DNA from: Verrucomicrobiota bacterium
GTDB lineage: Bacteria > Verrucomicrobiota > Verrucomicrobiia > Opitutales > UBA953
NCBI GenBank assembly: GCA_014193315.1
Contig: BJHS01000005.1
Location: 90,835-154,834, forward strand
Direction of reading: 5' to 3'
Length of the DNA: 64,000 nucleotides
The position numbers and the translations under genes are program-made. This document shows, in pieces, positions 1 to 8,515 of the stretch (the first letter of the stretch is position 1; each line of letters opens with the position of its first letter). Under the pieces are notes generated by a model that was given only the letters and a program-made list of their open reading frames with translations, was not told the origin of the DNA and did no database searches.

Positions 1-1
1 C

Positions 2-343
2 TTGGGCAACTGCCCCGTCAGCGGCCTGCCGGTCCAAGTGACGCCGGCTGCAGGTTATCGGGTGTGCCCGTCCAAGGCTAAGGAGGCCGGTGCCAAGAAG
101 ACGTTCAGCCTCAACTCCGAGATGTTGAAGAGCCCGATCACTCCCGACGATGTCCGCAAACTGCTCAATGAAGGGAAGACCGGGTTGAAGAAGTTCGTCT
201 CCAATCGGACCCGGCGCACCTTCGAAGCCTTCCTCGTGGCCGACAAGGAGAAGGGGTGGTGGTTCGAGTTTCCCCCGCGCAAGGCCAAGGTCCCGAAGTC
301 GGAAAAGACAGAACCGAAGACCGACGGCGACCAGCCGTTCTGA
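2..343 (+). CDS. DNA topoisomerase (TopB/type IA), C-terminal fragment
   Basis: This is the 3' end of a gene that begins upstream of the window, so the listed TTG start is only the edge of the open frame. The 113 residues contain the C-terminal topoisomerase repeat: a Cys-containing segment, then FSLNSEMLKSPIT, KLLNEGKTG and a FEFPPRK ending. That pattern is typical of the accessory domain at the end of bacterial type IA topoisomerases, especially TopB-like ones. The tail is Lys/Pro rich. The gene ends tail to tail with the next minus-strand gene with no gap (stops meet at TGATCA). Family assignment is fairly secure; the choice between topoisomerase I and III is not possible from the fragment. 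Confidence 0.7.
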   Translation: MGNCPVSGLPVQVTPAAGYRVCPSKAKEAGAKKTFSLNSEMLKSPITPDDVRKLLNEGKTGLKKFVSNRTRRTFEAFLVADKEKGWWFEFPPRKAKVPKSEKTEPKTDGDQPF

Positions 344-1192
344 TCACTTTCGACTCTGCCCACCCGCCGAGGGCTTGGTCGTGACGTTCTCGGACGGCAT
401 GGCCGGCAACCCAGGTTGGGCCATTTCCCAGGATTGCCGGGGCAGTCGGGCTAACCAAGGAAGTCGAAGTTCCTGCTCCATGTCGCGCAGCTCCTTGAGG
501 TCATCGGGCGAGCCATCTTCCTCGAGCCGTAAGGTTTTCAACCAATGCGCCCGATACCAATTGTACGCTTCCCGGCGACGGTCGAGTTTCCAAAGGTTGG
601 CGGCGGCGAAGCGGGCCGCGAACCAAGGGGCCCCTCGGGTCTCCGCCGCGCGACGGTAGTAATCGGCGGATAAAGCCAGGTCCTTGAGCTTTAACTCGGC
701 AACCAAGGCGGCGCTGGCCAGCAAGGCCGGGCTGCCGCCGGTGCTGACGATGCCTTCATCCAGCAAGTCCAGGCCGCGCCGGGCGTAAGTTCGAAACACG
801 TGCTCTTGGATATCCCGGGGTACTTTGGCGTAGCCGCCGCGTCGGCGAATCTCCCAGTGTGCCATGTCATTGGCGATGGAAAGACCGGTGTTCTCCCAGA
901 AAAACCGGGAACGGGGATCAAGCGCACAGGCCGTGCGCATGAGCAACTCGGTCCCGGCTCGGTCCGTCTTCTGCTCCCAGAGCACATACCCGCGGATCCA
1001 CGTGAAGTCGGCCACGACGGTGCGGAAACCTCCCAGCGTGCCCAGGAGCACGCCCTGCCCGACCGTCGGCTCGAGTTGGCGTCGGCCGATCTCGGGCAGG
1101 CAAAGCCGGGCATGACGCCAGGACAGTTCTGCCAGCAGGCCCACCCCAAGGAAAAGCACCCCGAATCCACACCACGGCAGCCAGCGTCGCAT
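344..1192 (-). CDS. Membrane-anchored helical protein of unknown function, ABC-2 operon
   Basis: I do not recognise a named family. The start chosen is the ATG at 1192 (MRRWLPWCGFG), two bases past the permease stop; the ORF-track start at 1642 would overlap the whole permease gene. The 282-residue product has one N-terminal hydrophobic segment (about residues 5-22). The rest is helical with TPR-like repeats (Ala-rich LLASAALVAEL, YYRRAAETRGAPWFAARFAAANLWKL), so it is probably a periplasm-facing solenoid. It is the last gene of the acylphosphatase-ATPase-permease run and probably assists the exporter. No enzymatic motif is visible. Confidence 0.7.
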   Translation of the reverse strand: MRRWLPWCGFGVLFLGVGLLAELSWRHARLCLPEIGRRQLEPTVGQGVLLGTLGGFRTVVADFTWIRGYVLWEQKTDRAGTELLMRTACALDPRSRFFWENTGLSIANDMAHWEIRRRGGYAKVPRDIQEHVFRTYARRGLDLLDEGIVSTGGSPALLASAALVAELKLKDLALSADYYRRAAETRGAPWFAARFAAANLWKLDRRREAYNWYRAHWLKTLRLEEDGSPDDLKELRDMEQELRLPWLARLPRQSWEMAQPGLPAMPSENVTTKPSAGGQSRK

Positions 1193-1194
1193 GC

Positions 1195-2028
1195 TTAGAT
1201 TTCCCTCCGCCGGAAGAGGAAGCTCGCCAAGGCGAGGAAGGCCACGATGTAGGCAAGGCCGGAGGCAAAGACCCAAGGTAACGTACCATCGTGAACTTGG
1301 TGTGGCGCCAGCACCAACGCATCGCCGAGATTGAACTGCTGCAGGTTGGGCAAGAGGTGCGTGAGCAACCATAACGCCGCCCGCCCGAGACCGGCCTCCG
1401 CAGGCTTGAGCAGAAGGTCCTGCGAGAGCCATTGCAACTGCCCGGCGAGCACGGCCAAGGCTCCCACCACCACCGCAAAAAGGAAAGTGCGCGCGGCGGC
1501 GGCGACGGTCAGGACCATCGCCACGACCACGCCGAGGCGTAACCATTGGAGCAACGCGAAGAGCCCGAGTCCGGCCGCATCGAATTCCGGGGGCGAGAGG
1601 CGACGCTCCGCGGCGAGCGCGGCCAGTTCGGCGGCGCGCCACCCCAACATCACCCCGAGCAAGCCAACCAAGGCGATCACGAAAACGCCGAGCACAGCCC
1701 AGGTGCCAAGGAACTTGCCGACGAGGAATTCGCCGCGGCCAAGGGGTTTCGCCAACAAGGTCAGCGCGGTACGGTTATCGAGCTCCGCGAAGAAAAGTTG
1801 GGCGGTCATCACGACGCCGAGCATGGAGCCAAAGAGGAAAAGTCCGCCAAAACCGAAGTCGGCGATGAATTTAAGTTCGCTGTGGCCGAAGTCGAAGACG
1901 CGGATCGCACTCGAGGAGAGGACCAAGACGGCGCCCAGCACGAAAAGGAAAGCGAAGAAGCGTTGGCGAATCGCCTCCAGAAAGGTGATCCGAGCGATCC
2001 AGAGGCAGCGGGATAAGGCAGCTTTCAT
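1195..2028 (-). CDS. ABC-2 type transporter permease
   Basis: The 277-residue protein has about six hydrophobic segments, including LFGSMLGVVMTAQLFFAELDNRTALTLLAKPLGRGEFLVGKFLG. This is the characteristic ABC-2 permease region (NosY/GldF-like) in which an EL(D/E)-R-LL-P signature precedes the second helix pair. It overlaps the upstream ATPase gene by ATGA, so the two are translationally coupled and form one exporter. The substrate cannot be told from the sequence; related systems serve cytochrome maturation, gliding or drug export. The N-terminal segment (CLWIARITFLEAIRQRFF) is the usual cytoplasmic lead into helix 1. Confidence 0.88.
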   Translation of the reverse strand: MKAALSRCLWIARITFLEAIRQRFFAFLFVLGAVLVLSSSAIRVFDFGHSELKFIADFGFGGLFLFGSMLGVVMTAQLFFAELDNRTALTLLAKPLGRGEFLVGKFLGTWAVLGVFVIALVGLLGVMLGWRAAELAALAAERRLSPPEFDAAGLGLFALLQWLRLGVVVAMVLTVAAAARTFLFAVVVGALAVLAGQLQWLSQDLLLKPAEAGLGRAALWLLTHLLPNLQQFNLGDALVLAPHQVHDGTLPWVFASGLAYIVAFLALASFLFRRREI

Positions 2029-2882
2029 GCGTCGCGACTACCGGTGACGAGCTCGCGGAAAAGCTCCTCGAGCGACCGGCGGGGGTGGGTGACGGAACCA
2101 AGCGTGGCTCCATGAGCGGCGAGCGCTGTTTCGGCGGCGGCGAGGGCCGCCGGAGTCAGTTCCGCCACCGTGAGGACGTGCCGGTCGCGCCTTTCCAGGA
2201 CCTCTTCGACGGCACCTTCCAGGACGAGCCGGCCCTTATCCATGATGGCGACCCGGTCGCAGACCTGCTCGACCTGGCCGAGTAAATGGGAGCAAAGCAC
2301 CACTGTCTTGCCGCGGGTCCGCATCGCTTCGATGATTCGGCCGATGGCGGCGGCCCCGACGGGGTCGACCCCGGCGGTGGGTTCATCCAAGATAACCAGT
2401 TCAGGGTCGTGGACGATGGCTTGGGCGAGACCGATGCGTTGGAGCATCCCTTTGGAGTAGGTCCCGACGCGGCGCTCGGAGGCTTCGGACATCGCGACGA
2501 GCGCCAGGGCTTCGTCGACCGCCGCCTCCACCCGATCTGAGGGAACGCCGCTGAGGTGCGCGCAATAACGGACGAGTTCCCGTCCGCTCAGAAATTTGTG
2601 AAAATAAGGCGCCTCAGGCAAGAAGCCGGTGCGCGCCCGGGCGGCCGGGGTCGCTGACGGCAAACCGAGGATGGAGATTTCTCCGGAGGTCGCGGTCACC
2701 AGACCCAGGATGATTTTCAAGGTCGTGCTCTTGCCGCACCCATTCGGGCCGAGAAGGCCGAAGACTTGACCGCGCGGGATCGATAAAGACAGGTCGTCGA
2801 CCGCGCGTAGCTTGAGACCCTTCAGGCCGATACGGAAATCCTTCGTGAGATTCCGGACGGAAATAGCCGGCTCCGCGTTCAT
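2025..2882 (-). CDS. ABC transporter ATP-binding protein
   Basis: A 285-residue nucleotide-binding subunit with Walker A GPNGCGKST, Q-loop region, ABC signature YSKGMLQRIGLAQA, Walker B LVILDEPTAGVDP and H-loop SHLL. The Y-S-K-G-M-x-Q-R form of the signature and the C-terminal extension (about residues 220-285) are typical of ATPases paired with ABC-2 exporters (CcmA/NosF/NatA type). It overlaps the permease by four bases on one side and the acylphosphatase stop by four on the other (ATGA), so three genes are coupled. It energises the permease encoded next. Confidence 0.93.
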   Translation of the reverse strand: MNAEPAISVRNLTKDFRIGLKGLKLRAVDDLSLSIPRGQVFGLLGPNGCGKSTTLKIILGLVTATSGEISILGLPSATPAARARTGFLPEAPYFHKFLSGRELVRYCAHLSGVPSDRVEAAVDEALALVAMSEASERRVGTYSKGMLQRIGLAQAIVHDPELVILDEPTAGVDPVGAAAIGRIIEAMRTRGKTVVLCSHLLGQVEQVCDRVAIMDKGRLVLEGAVEEVLERRDRHVLTVAELTPAALAAAETALAAHGATLGSVTHPRRSLEELFRELVTGSRDA

Positions 2883-3163
2883 CGTCGGATGAAGAAGTCG
2901 GTGGAGGTACGGACCCCGGCGAAATCCCGCGACTCCGCGGTGCGGATGTAGCCATTCATCGTCTTGGCGAGCTGCTCGGTGTAGGCATCGACCTCCTGGC
3001 CCGAGCCTTCGACGTGCACATAGACCCGGCCATCCGCCAGGTTCTGCACAAACCCAGTGATATCGTAACTGCGGGCCACACTTAGGGCTTGGGCACGAAA
3101 ACCGACCCCCTGGACTCGACCAGTGTACCAGACTTCACGATGGGAGACATGGGTTGACATCAC
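2879..3163 (-). CDS. acyP: Acylphosphatase
   Basis: A small 94-residue enzyme that hydrolyses carboxyl-phosphate bonds. The signature GRVQGVGFR is present with the phosphate-binding Arg at about residue 23, and the catalytic Asn lies in GFVQNLADGRV (about 41). Length is normal for the family (90-100). Two Met codons sit at the start (MMSTH), and the second is equally possible. It is the first gene of the minus-strand run and shares an ATGA overlap with the ABC ATPase, although no functional link is known. It is divergent from tatA with a 55-base gap that must hold both promoters. Confidence 0.93.
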   Translation of the reverse strand: MMSTHVSHREVWYTGRVQGVGFRAQALSVARSYDITGFVQNLADGRVYVHVEGSGQEVDAYTEQLAKTMNGYIRTAESRDFAGVRTSTDFFIRR

Positions 3164-3218
3164 GTCGGATTAATGAAATGTTCTGGACTCTCATCTGCCA
3201 AGCAACTGCAATATATCC

Positions 3219-3515
3219 ATGCACCTCCCTCTTGCCTTTCTAGATGGTCCCGTGATCTGGGTTGTCCTCTTTGTCGTTCTCCTGCTTTTCGGCGGTTCCA
3301 AGCTGCCGGAACTGGCCCGCGGGATGGGCAAGGCCAAGCGCGAGTTCAAGAAGGCTTCTGAAGAGGTCGAGGACGAGGTCCGGAATGCCGTCCACGAAGA
3401 CGAACTCCGCAAGGCCCGCCTCAAGACCATCGAAGACGAGGAACGGGCCCGCGTTCGCTCCAAAATCGAGGAAGAAGAGCGCGCCAAGCGAGCCCAGGAC
3501 GGCAAGCAGAACTAA
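3219..3515 (+). CDS. tatA: Sec-independent translocase protein TatA/B/E family
   Basis: A 98-residue protein with one N-terminal transmembrane helix (WVVLFVVLLLFGG), the conserved FGGSKLPELARGMGKAKREFKKA hinge and amphipathic helix, and a charged Glu/Lys/Arg-rich tail predicted to be helical. This is the TatA architecture: a pore-forming component for folded twin-arginine proteins. Length and the lack of a long Pro-rich tail fit TatA better than TatB. No tatC is seen nearby. It is followed by a hairpin terminator, so it is probably monocistronic. Confidence 0.9.
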   Translation: MHLPLAFLDGPVIWVVLFVVLLLFGGSKLPELARGMGKAKREFKKASEEVEDEVRNAVHEDELRKARLKTIEDEERARVRSKIEEEERAKRAQDGKQN

Positions 3516-3522
3516 CTCCCCA

Positions 3523-3549
3523 GGGGCCGGTAACGGCCCCTAATTATTT
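3523..3549 (+). terminator. Probable intrinsic terminator after tatA
   Basis: A perfect 7-bp GC stem, GGGGCCG / CGGCCCC with a GTAA loop, is followed by TAATTATTT. It lies between the tatA stop and the ribE start (3556), leaving little room for a separate ribE promoter downstream of it. Confidence 0.6.
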
Positions 3550-3555
3550 CCTGGC

Positions 3556-4152
3556 ATGTTCACGGGTCTCGTCCAAGCAACCGGTCGCCTCGCGACCTCT
3601 GTGCCTCGCCCCCTCGGCGGGCTTCGCTTGACCGTGGAGTCGCCCCTGTTCACCCAAGTTCGGACCGGCGATAGCATCGCCCATAACGGCTGCTGCCTGA
3701 CGGTGACCGAGCACTCCGGGGGTCAGGCCTCGTTTGACCTACTCGCGGAGACGCTACGATTGACCAACCTCGGTAAGTTGCAGGTCGGTGACCTGCTTAA
3801 TCTCGAGCCCAGTCTCCTTCCCACCGATCGCCTCGGTGGCCACTTCGTGACAGGCCATGTCGATGCGGTCGGCACCATCGCCTTCCTCGGCCAAGATGGT
3901 GCCGATTGGCGACTCGACGTCACCGCCCCGGCCGAACTCCTTCCCTTGATCGTCCCGAAAGGCTGCATTGCCGTGGACGGCATGTCGCTGACGGTGGCGG
4001 AACTCATTCCCGGTGGTTTCCGCATCTGGATCATCCCCCACACTTTGGCCGTGACGAATCTTGCCCGGCGGCATGCTGGCGACAGCGTTAATCTGGAAAC
4101 CGATCTGCTGGCTAAATACGCCGCCAGACTCCTCCGCCCGACGCAGGGCTAG
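3556..4152 (+). CDS. ribE: Riboflavin synthase, alpha subunit
   Basis: A 198-residue enzyme joining two 6,7-dimethyl-8-ribityllumazine molecules to give riboflavin. The N-terminal MFTGLVQ is diagnostic. The two lumazine-binding barrels are visible as an internal duplication (GDSIAHNGCCLTV in the first, KGCIAVDGMSLTV in the second), each with GHFVTGHVD-like or IPHTLAVTNL motifs. Length matches the family. No other rib gene or FMN riboswitch is seen here. It ends convergently with the acyltransferase gene with a four-base overlap. Confidence 0.95.
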   Translation: MFTGLVQATGRLATSVPRPLGGLRLTVESPLFTQVRTGDSIAHNGCCLTVTEHSGGQASFDLLAETLRLTNLGKLQVGDLLNLEPSLLPTDRLGGHFVTGHVDAVGTIAFLGQDGADWRLDVTAPAELLPLIVPKGCIAVDGMSLTVAELIPGGFRIWIIPHTLAVTNLARRHAGDSVNLETDLLAKYAARLLRPTQG

Positions 4153-4841
4153 ACCCCGGAGAGCGCGTTCAGTCGCGCCTGCAGTCGCAGGGCGACCGCG
4201 GCGTCATCCTCATCGCGGGCCGGGCACCCGAATTCCTCAAAAGTCACCACGACCCGTGAGAACGGGAACGGCAGTGCGAACCGATCCCAGTTCCGCAACC
4301 GCCAGCAATGGGAATAATCCAAACCCATCAAGATCATCGGGCGGGCCGTCAACTTGGCCAAGGACACTACGCCAGGCTTGCAGACGCGGGCGGGGCCCTT
4401 GGGGCCATCCGGGGTGACGCCGGCATGCTCCCCTCCCTTGACAACCCGGGTCAAGGTCATCAAGGCCGCCACCCCGCGACGGTTGGAGGAACCACGCACG
4501 GCCTTAAGTCCCATCAGGTTGAAGAAGGCCACCAGCCAACCGCCATCCTTGCTGGTGCTGATCAAGGCATTGATGGGCCGTTTGAAGAACTTCCGAGCGA
4601 CATAGCCGGAAACAAAAAGCCGGTCATGCCACAGGACGATGATCTGGCCACCCTCGTGGTCATCAATGGGTCCGCGGTTGGCATGCAGGCGCAAGGTCGA
4701 CAACCAGAGACGGAGCAGCAAGGCAAAGGGGCCGACCCACAGCCAGTGATACCAAGGCACCACGGCGGGAGTATCGATTTCTGAGGGAGCCGGTAAGGAC
4801 ACGCCCACACTTACGCACCTCCGGGACCCGAGTTCAAACAC
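4149..4841 (-). CDS. Lysophospholipid acyltransferase-like protein (DUF374)
   Basis: The 230-residue product resembles DUF374 proteins of the glycerophospholipid/lipid A acyltransferase superfamily. It has a hydrophobic N-terminal stretch (WLWVGPFALLLRLWL), the acceptor motif VLWHDRLFV, then STSKDGGWLVAFFNLMGLKAVRGSS and TPDGPKGPARVCKPGVVSLAKLT. The last block is the phosphate/acyl-binding region of the family. It may acylate an envelope lipid. The listed start is a GTG directly after the stop of the Nudix gene (TAAGTG), so the two are probably coupled. Confidence 0.8.
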   Translation of the reverse strand: MFELGSRRCVSVGVSLPAPSEIDTPAVVPWYHWLWVGPFALLLRLWLSTLRLHANRGPIDDHEGGQIIVLWHDRLFVSGYVARKFFKRPINALISTSKDGGWLVAFFNLMGLKAVRGSSNRRGVAALMTLTRVVKGGEHAGVTPDGPKGPARVCKPGVVSLAKLTARPMILMGLDYSHCWRLRNWDRFALPFPFSRVVVTFEEFGCPARDEDDAAVALRLQARLNALSGV

Positions 4842-5387
4842 TTATGGGAGGCCGAGCGCCCGGCGGACGCCAGCCCGAGCTAGGAGGTGCCGCAGCGGGG
4901 GGGCAAACTCCTCCGGTTGAGCGTCCATCCAAGCGACCACCTCGGCCGGGTATCGCCAGCGCACGGCGTCGACCTCGAAAGGAGCGAGTCGCAGCGCCTC
5001 CGGAGGGCGGCGCAGCAAATAGGAGCGGACAAACTCGTGCCCAAGCTCCACGTGACAAGGGGCGTAATCGATCTCGGCCAGCGCGGTGGGCGCGACCTGG
5101 ACGCCCAATTCTTCGGCGAGTTCGCGGGTGGCGGCGGAGACATAGGTCTCGCCGGCATCGACGTGGCCGGCACAGGAGGAACTCAACAAGCCCGGGCAAT
5201 GATCCTTGGCGAAGGAACGGCGCTGGAGGCAAAGCTGGCCATCCGGGCGTAGCCAAAAGATATGGATGGCACGATGACGGAGGTGGCGACGATGAATCTC
5301 CGCCCGAAACTCGCGGCCGATGACGCGATCCTGCGCGTCGACCACGTCGAAGACCTCATCGGGGGACTGGCCGACTTCCGGGCTCAT
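4842..5387 (-). CDS. Nudix hydrolase (IDI/YfcD-like)
   Basis: A 181-residue protein starting at MSPEVG. That start overlaps the stop of the preceding gene by ATGA and is preferred over the upstream ATG of the ORF track. The full Nudix box is present: GHVDAGETYVSAATRELAEELGV, matching G-x5-E-x7-REUxEExGU. The sequence before the box (DVVDAQDRVIG, HLRHRAIHIFWL, LQRRSFAKDHCPG) resembles the isopentenyl-diphosphate isomerase/YfcD branch, often annotated as house-cleaning hydrolases. The substrate is unknown. It sits between YgjP-like and acyltransferase genes in one coupled run. Confidence 0.88.
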   Translation of the reverse strand: MSPEVGQSPDEVFDVVDAQDRVIGREFRAEIHRRHLRHRAIHIFWLRPDGQLCLQRRSFAKDHCPGLLSSSCAGHVDAGETYVSAATRELAEELGVQVAPTALAEIDYAPCHVELGHEFVRSYLLRRPPEALRLAPFEVDAVRWRYPAEVVAWMDAQPEEFAPPLRHLLARAGVRRALGLP

Positions 5388-6112
5388 GCGCGGCCCAGAT
5401 CCATGATGGTATTCCACCGCTTGGTCAGTTCCCGGTCATGTTTCTTCCACTGCGGATCCCACGCCGCCAACTGGTTCCAGAAACGGTCGGAGTGATCCAT
5501 GTGTCGTCGATGGGAGAGTTCATGCAGGATGACATAATCGTGCAGCATCGGCGGCAGGAGCACCAGTCGCCAGTTCAACGACAGGGCACCAGTCGAGGAG
5601 CAAGAGCCCCAGCGGGTGGTCTGATCGCGGACACTGATCTGAGCCACGCTCACACCGACCCGACTCGAGAGCCGGGCCACCGCTAACGGCAAGCCGGTCT
5701 CGGCCAAACGGCGGAGGGTACGGGCGAGGCCGGGTTCGGGGGCGGCGGTGGCGACGACCAGGTCGACGCGGTCCTCGGTCGCGACGATGCGCACCGCATT
5801 GCGGGAGCCTTCTGTCACGCGGACTTCCATGAGGCGTTCATCTAAGGTCGCCCACGGGAATTTACACAGGTGGTCGAGCAAGGAGGCTTGCAGGGGACGG
5901 GCTTTGGCGACCACCTTCTCCAGCCAGGCGAGGTTATCCTGGAGGAAGGCCATGGTCGCGGCTTCCGAAGCCTGCGGCGGGTAGGACAAAATCACCTTGG
6001 GACCAGGACGAACGGAGAGCCGAACGCGCACCGAGCGGGTGGAGACCTTCGGCCAAACCTCCACGGTGTGCTCGGCCAGCTGGACGACGATGGGTTGTCC
6101 GCCCGGCTTCAT
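5384..6112 (-). CDS. YgjP-like zinc metallopeptidase (DUF45)
   Basis: The 242-residue protein carries HELSHRRHMDHSDRFWN, the HExxH zinc site with the third ligand His and the FW that define DUF45/YgjP proteins (SprT/WLM-like). The N-terminal half is beta-rich (VRVRLSVRPGPKVILSYP), also typical of the family. It has no signal peptide, so it is cytoplasmic; the physiological substrate is unknown. It starts directly after mazG with a one-base gap and overlaps the Nudix gene by ATGA. Confidence 0.88.
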   Translation of the reverse strand: MKPGGQPIVVQLAEHTVEVWPKVSTRSVRVRLSVRPGPKVILSYPPQASEAATMAFLQDNLAWLEKVVAKARPLQASLLDHLCKFPWATLDERLMEVRVTEGSRNAVRIVATEDRVDLVVATAAPEPGLARTLRRLAETGLPLAVARLSSRVGVSVAQISVRDQTTRWGSCSSTGALSLNWRLVLLPPMLHDYVILHELSHRRHMDHSDRFWNQLAAWDPQWKKHDRELTKRWNTIMDLGRA

Positions 6113-6113
6113 G

Positions 6114-6773
6114 CTAGTCGCCGTGGGCGTTGCGTTCGGCCGTGCTCACGACCTCGGCGGTCTGCCGACGTAAGGCGGAGTCGGGGTCGATCCCCGCGTC
6201 GCGACAGGCGGCGACCAGCTCGAACAGGCGACGACCGGCGGTCGCCTCGTCCAACCCCTGCGCCAACTCATCGACGCGCGCGGTCTCCACGGTGGTGCCG
6301 GTATCGAGCTGTTTCTTGCGGACCTGCTTCCAGACTTCCCGGGCGGTCAACAGGGCGTTCAGCGACGGAGGTAAGGCCTTAAAGACCGTGGGGGCGGTGC
6401 CGCCCTTTTCCTTGAGTTTGATTTGCTCCCATTGCTTCACCACCGCCTCGGCGTCCCCAAGCTTGGCACCCTCCCCGAACACGTGGGGGTGGCGGCGGAT
6501 CATCTTGTCGTTCACCTCACGGGCCACGTCGTCGAAATTAAAATGCCCCGCTTCGGCTGCCATCTGGGCATGGAGGGCGACATGAAAAAGGAGGTCGCCC
6601 AGTTCTTCCCGGAGGTTGGGGGTATCGTCCCGGTCAATCGCTTGGAGCAACTCACACACCTCTTCGACCAGGCAGTCGCAAAGGGTCCGATGGGTCTGCA
6701 CCCGGTCCCAAGGGCAGCCATCCGGGGCGCGTAGACGGGCGGTGGTGGCGAGAAGCTGGTCGATGCCGGACAT
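6114..6773 (-). CDS. mazG: Nucleoside triphosphate pyrophosphohydrolase MazG
   Basis: A 219-residue NTP pyrophosphohydrolase of the all-alpha MazG type. CPWDRVQTHRTLCDCLVEEVCELLQAI starts the domain, followed by REELGDLLFHVALHAQMA (the ExxD metal site) and the VYGEG-like HPHVFGEGAKLGDAEAV...WEQIK segment. It is shorter than two-domain MazG (about 260), and the second MazG repeat is degenerate (QGLDEATAGRRLFELVAACRDAGIDPDSALR). It is first in the mazG-ygjP-Nudix-acyltransferase run and divergent from trpC. Confidence 0.93.
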   Translation of the reverse strand: MSGIDQLLATTARLRAPDGCPWDRVQTHRTLCDCLVEEVCELLQAIDRDDTPNLREELGDLLFHVALHAQMAAEAGHFNFDDVAREVNDKMIRRHPHVFGEGAKLGDAEAVVKQWEQIKLKEKGGTAPTVFKALPPSLNALLTAREVWKQVRKKQLDTGTTVETARVDELAQGLDEATAGRRLFELVAACRDAGIDPDSALRRQTAEVVSTAERNAHGD

Positions 6774-6847
6774 ACCCGCAATGGAGACGGCCCCGGTGCG
6801 GGAGTCAAAACGATTGCCAGAAGGCCCGGGAGCGTTTCCGTTGTGGC

Positions 6848-7639
6848 GTGGACAAACTGACGGAAATCATGGATGCCAAGCGGCGGGAAATCGCCCCGTT
6901 CGCCCGTCCCGTCATGGACGAGGAACTCGCCGCCTTTGGCCGCCGGGTCTTACCTCCAGGTTTTCGCCGGAGCCTCGACGTCCCCGGGCGCCTCACCGTC
7001 ATCGCGGAGGTCAAGCGCGCCTCGCCGAGCGTCGGCACCATCAAGACCGAGGCGGACGCCGTGGCCCAAGCGCGTCGCTACGCCGAAGCTGGCGCCGACT
7101 GCCTTTCGGTCCTGACCGAGACCACCTACTTTCAGGGACGCCTGTCCGACCTGACTCAAGTCGTCGCGGACCAAGGTGCCCGGCCCCACCCCCTGCCCTG
7201 CATCCGCAAGGATTTCATGGTACACCCGTTCCAAGTCCTCGAGGCCGCTGAAGCCGGCGCTCGGTGTATTCTCATCATTGTTCGGGGCCTGACCGACGCC
7301 GAGATTCGGCCGATCCATCGCGCGGCCAAGCTTGCCGGCCTGGACACGCTCTTCGAGGTGCACGACGAGGCCGAACTCGAACGTGCGCTACGTCACGACC
7401 CCGACATGGTCGGGGTAAACAACCGTAACCTCTCGACCTTCCAGATCGACCTCGCCTTCGCCGAACGAGTGATCCCGCAGATGCCCGCCAACATTCTCAA
7501 AGTCGCCGAGAGCGGCCTCAAGACCGTCGAAGACGCCGCGCGGATGCGCGCGGCCGGCGCCCGAGCCCTGCTGGTCGGCGAGGCGCTCATGCGGGCCACG
7601 GACCCGACCGAGCTCATGCAGGCTTTTCGCCGCGCATGA
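6848..7639 (+). CDS. trpC: Indole-3-glycerol phosphate synthase
   Basis: A 263-residue TIM barrel catalysing ring closure of CdRP to indole-3-glycerol phosphate in tryptophan synthesis. Conserved blocks are VIAEVKRASPSVGTI, CLSVLTE, RKDFMVHPFQVLEAAEAGA, MVGVNNRNLSTFQID and VAESGLKTVEDAARM...ALLVGEALM, covering the catalytic Lys/Glu residues and phosphate site. It starts at GTG and overlaps rsmA by ATGA. No other trp gene is in the window, so the pathway is dispersed in this genome. Confidence 0.96.
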   Translation: MDKLTEIMDAKRREIAPFARPVMDEELAAFGRRVLPPGFRRSLDVPGRLTVIAEVKRASPSVGTIKTEADAVAQARRYAEAGADCLSVLTETTYFQGRLSDLTQVVADQGARPHPLPCIRKDFMVHPFQVLEAAEAGARCILIIVRGLTDAEIRPIHRAAKLAGLDTLFEVHDEAELERALRHDPDMVGVNNRNLSTFQIDLAFAERVIPQMPANILKVAESGLKTVEDAARMRAAGARALLVGEALMRATDPTELMQAFRRA

Positions 7640-8469
7640 ACGACGGCCCCCTCAGCCTGTCGGAGACCCGGGAACTTCTCGGTCGCTTGGCGCACATGCC
7701 CCGCAAGTGGCTGGGCCAGAACTTCCTCGTCGACGGTAATATCGTCCGCAAGTCGCTCGAACTGGGCGAGGTCCAGTCCGGCGACGTCGTCGTCGAAGTC
7801 GGCCCCGGCCTCGGGACCCTCACCCGCACGTTGCTGGGGGCGGGCACGAGCCTTTACGCCGTCGAGGCGGACCGCACCATGGTCTATCACCTTGAGACCA
7901 CGCTCAAGCCAAGGTACCCCTCCACCTTCCACCTCCTCGAAGGAGATGCGGTCGACTTTCCGCGGGCGTCGCTGCCTGCCCCGACGGACGGTTCCTTCAA
8001 GGTGATCGCCAACCTGCCCTACGCGATATCGACGCCCTGGATGGATGCCATCTGCGCGGGTGCCCACCCGTCGCTCATGGTGCTGATGTTGCAACGTGAA
8101 GCCGCGGATCGACTGACCGCTGAGCTCGGCACCGGGCATTGGTCAGCAGTGACGGCCCAGGTCCAACTTGCCTTTGAGCGGGTGAAAATGCACCCCGTCC
8201 CGGCCCAGTCCTTCAACCCCCCGCCTAAAGTCGATTCCTGCCTGCTCGTGCTGCGCCGTCGAGCCGACGCCAGGCGCTTCAGCCCGCGCGCCCGGGAAGT
8301 CGCCCGCATGCTCTTCACCCAACGTCGCAAGCAGGTCGGTTCCGCGGCCAAGAAGCTCTTTCCTGAACAAGCCGATGTCACCCGCTGGCTGGAGAACCTC
8401 CCGGCCTTCGGGGTCACCAGCCTCGCCCGCCCGGAAACCATCCCCGCGGACGCCTGGTTGACCCTCTGA
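7636..8469 (+). CDS. rsmA: 16S rRNA (adenine1518-N6/adenine1519-N6)-dimethyltransferase
   Basis: A 277-residue KsgA/RsmA methyltransferase. SAM-binding motif I is VVVEVGPGLGTLTRTLL, the catalytic motif IV is NLPYAIST, and the N-terminal KWLGQNFLVDGNIV is typical of the family. The C-terminal region has FNPPPKVDSCLLVL and RMLFTQRRKQVGS, the rRNA-contacting part. It dimethylates two adenines of helix 45 during 30S maturation. It is coupled to trpC by ATGA and followed 46 bases later by rimO, another ribosome-modifying enzyme. Confidence 0.96.
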   Translation: MNDGPLSLSETRELLGRLAHMPRKWLGQNFLVDGNIVRKSLELGEVQSGDVVVEVGPGLGTLTRTLLGAGTSLYAVEADRTMVYHLETTLKPRYPSTFHLLEGDAVDFPRASLPAPTDGSFKVIANLPYAISTPWMDAICAGAHPSLMVLMLQREAADRLTAELGTGHWSAVTAQVQLAFERVKMHPVPAQSFNPPPKVDSCLLVLRRRADARRFSPRAREVARMLFTQRRKQVGSAAKKLFPEQADVTRWLENLPAFGVTSLARPETIPADAWLTL

Positions 8470-8515
8470 CCCGCCAGAGGTTGCTTTCCTCGAAATCCCT
8501 GCTCCTTATCCCCTT

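Noticed and set aside
344-1642. 432-residue minus-strand ORF as a single gene
   Set aside because: Its N-terminal 150 residues overlap the ABC permease in another frame and are Arg-rich shadow; the real start is the ATG at 1192.
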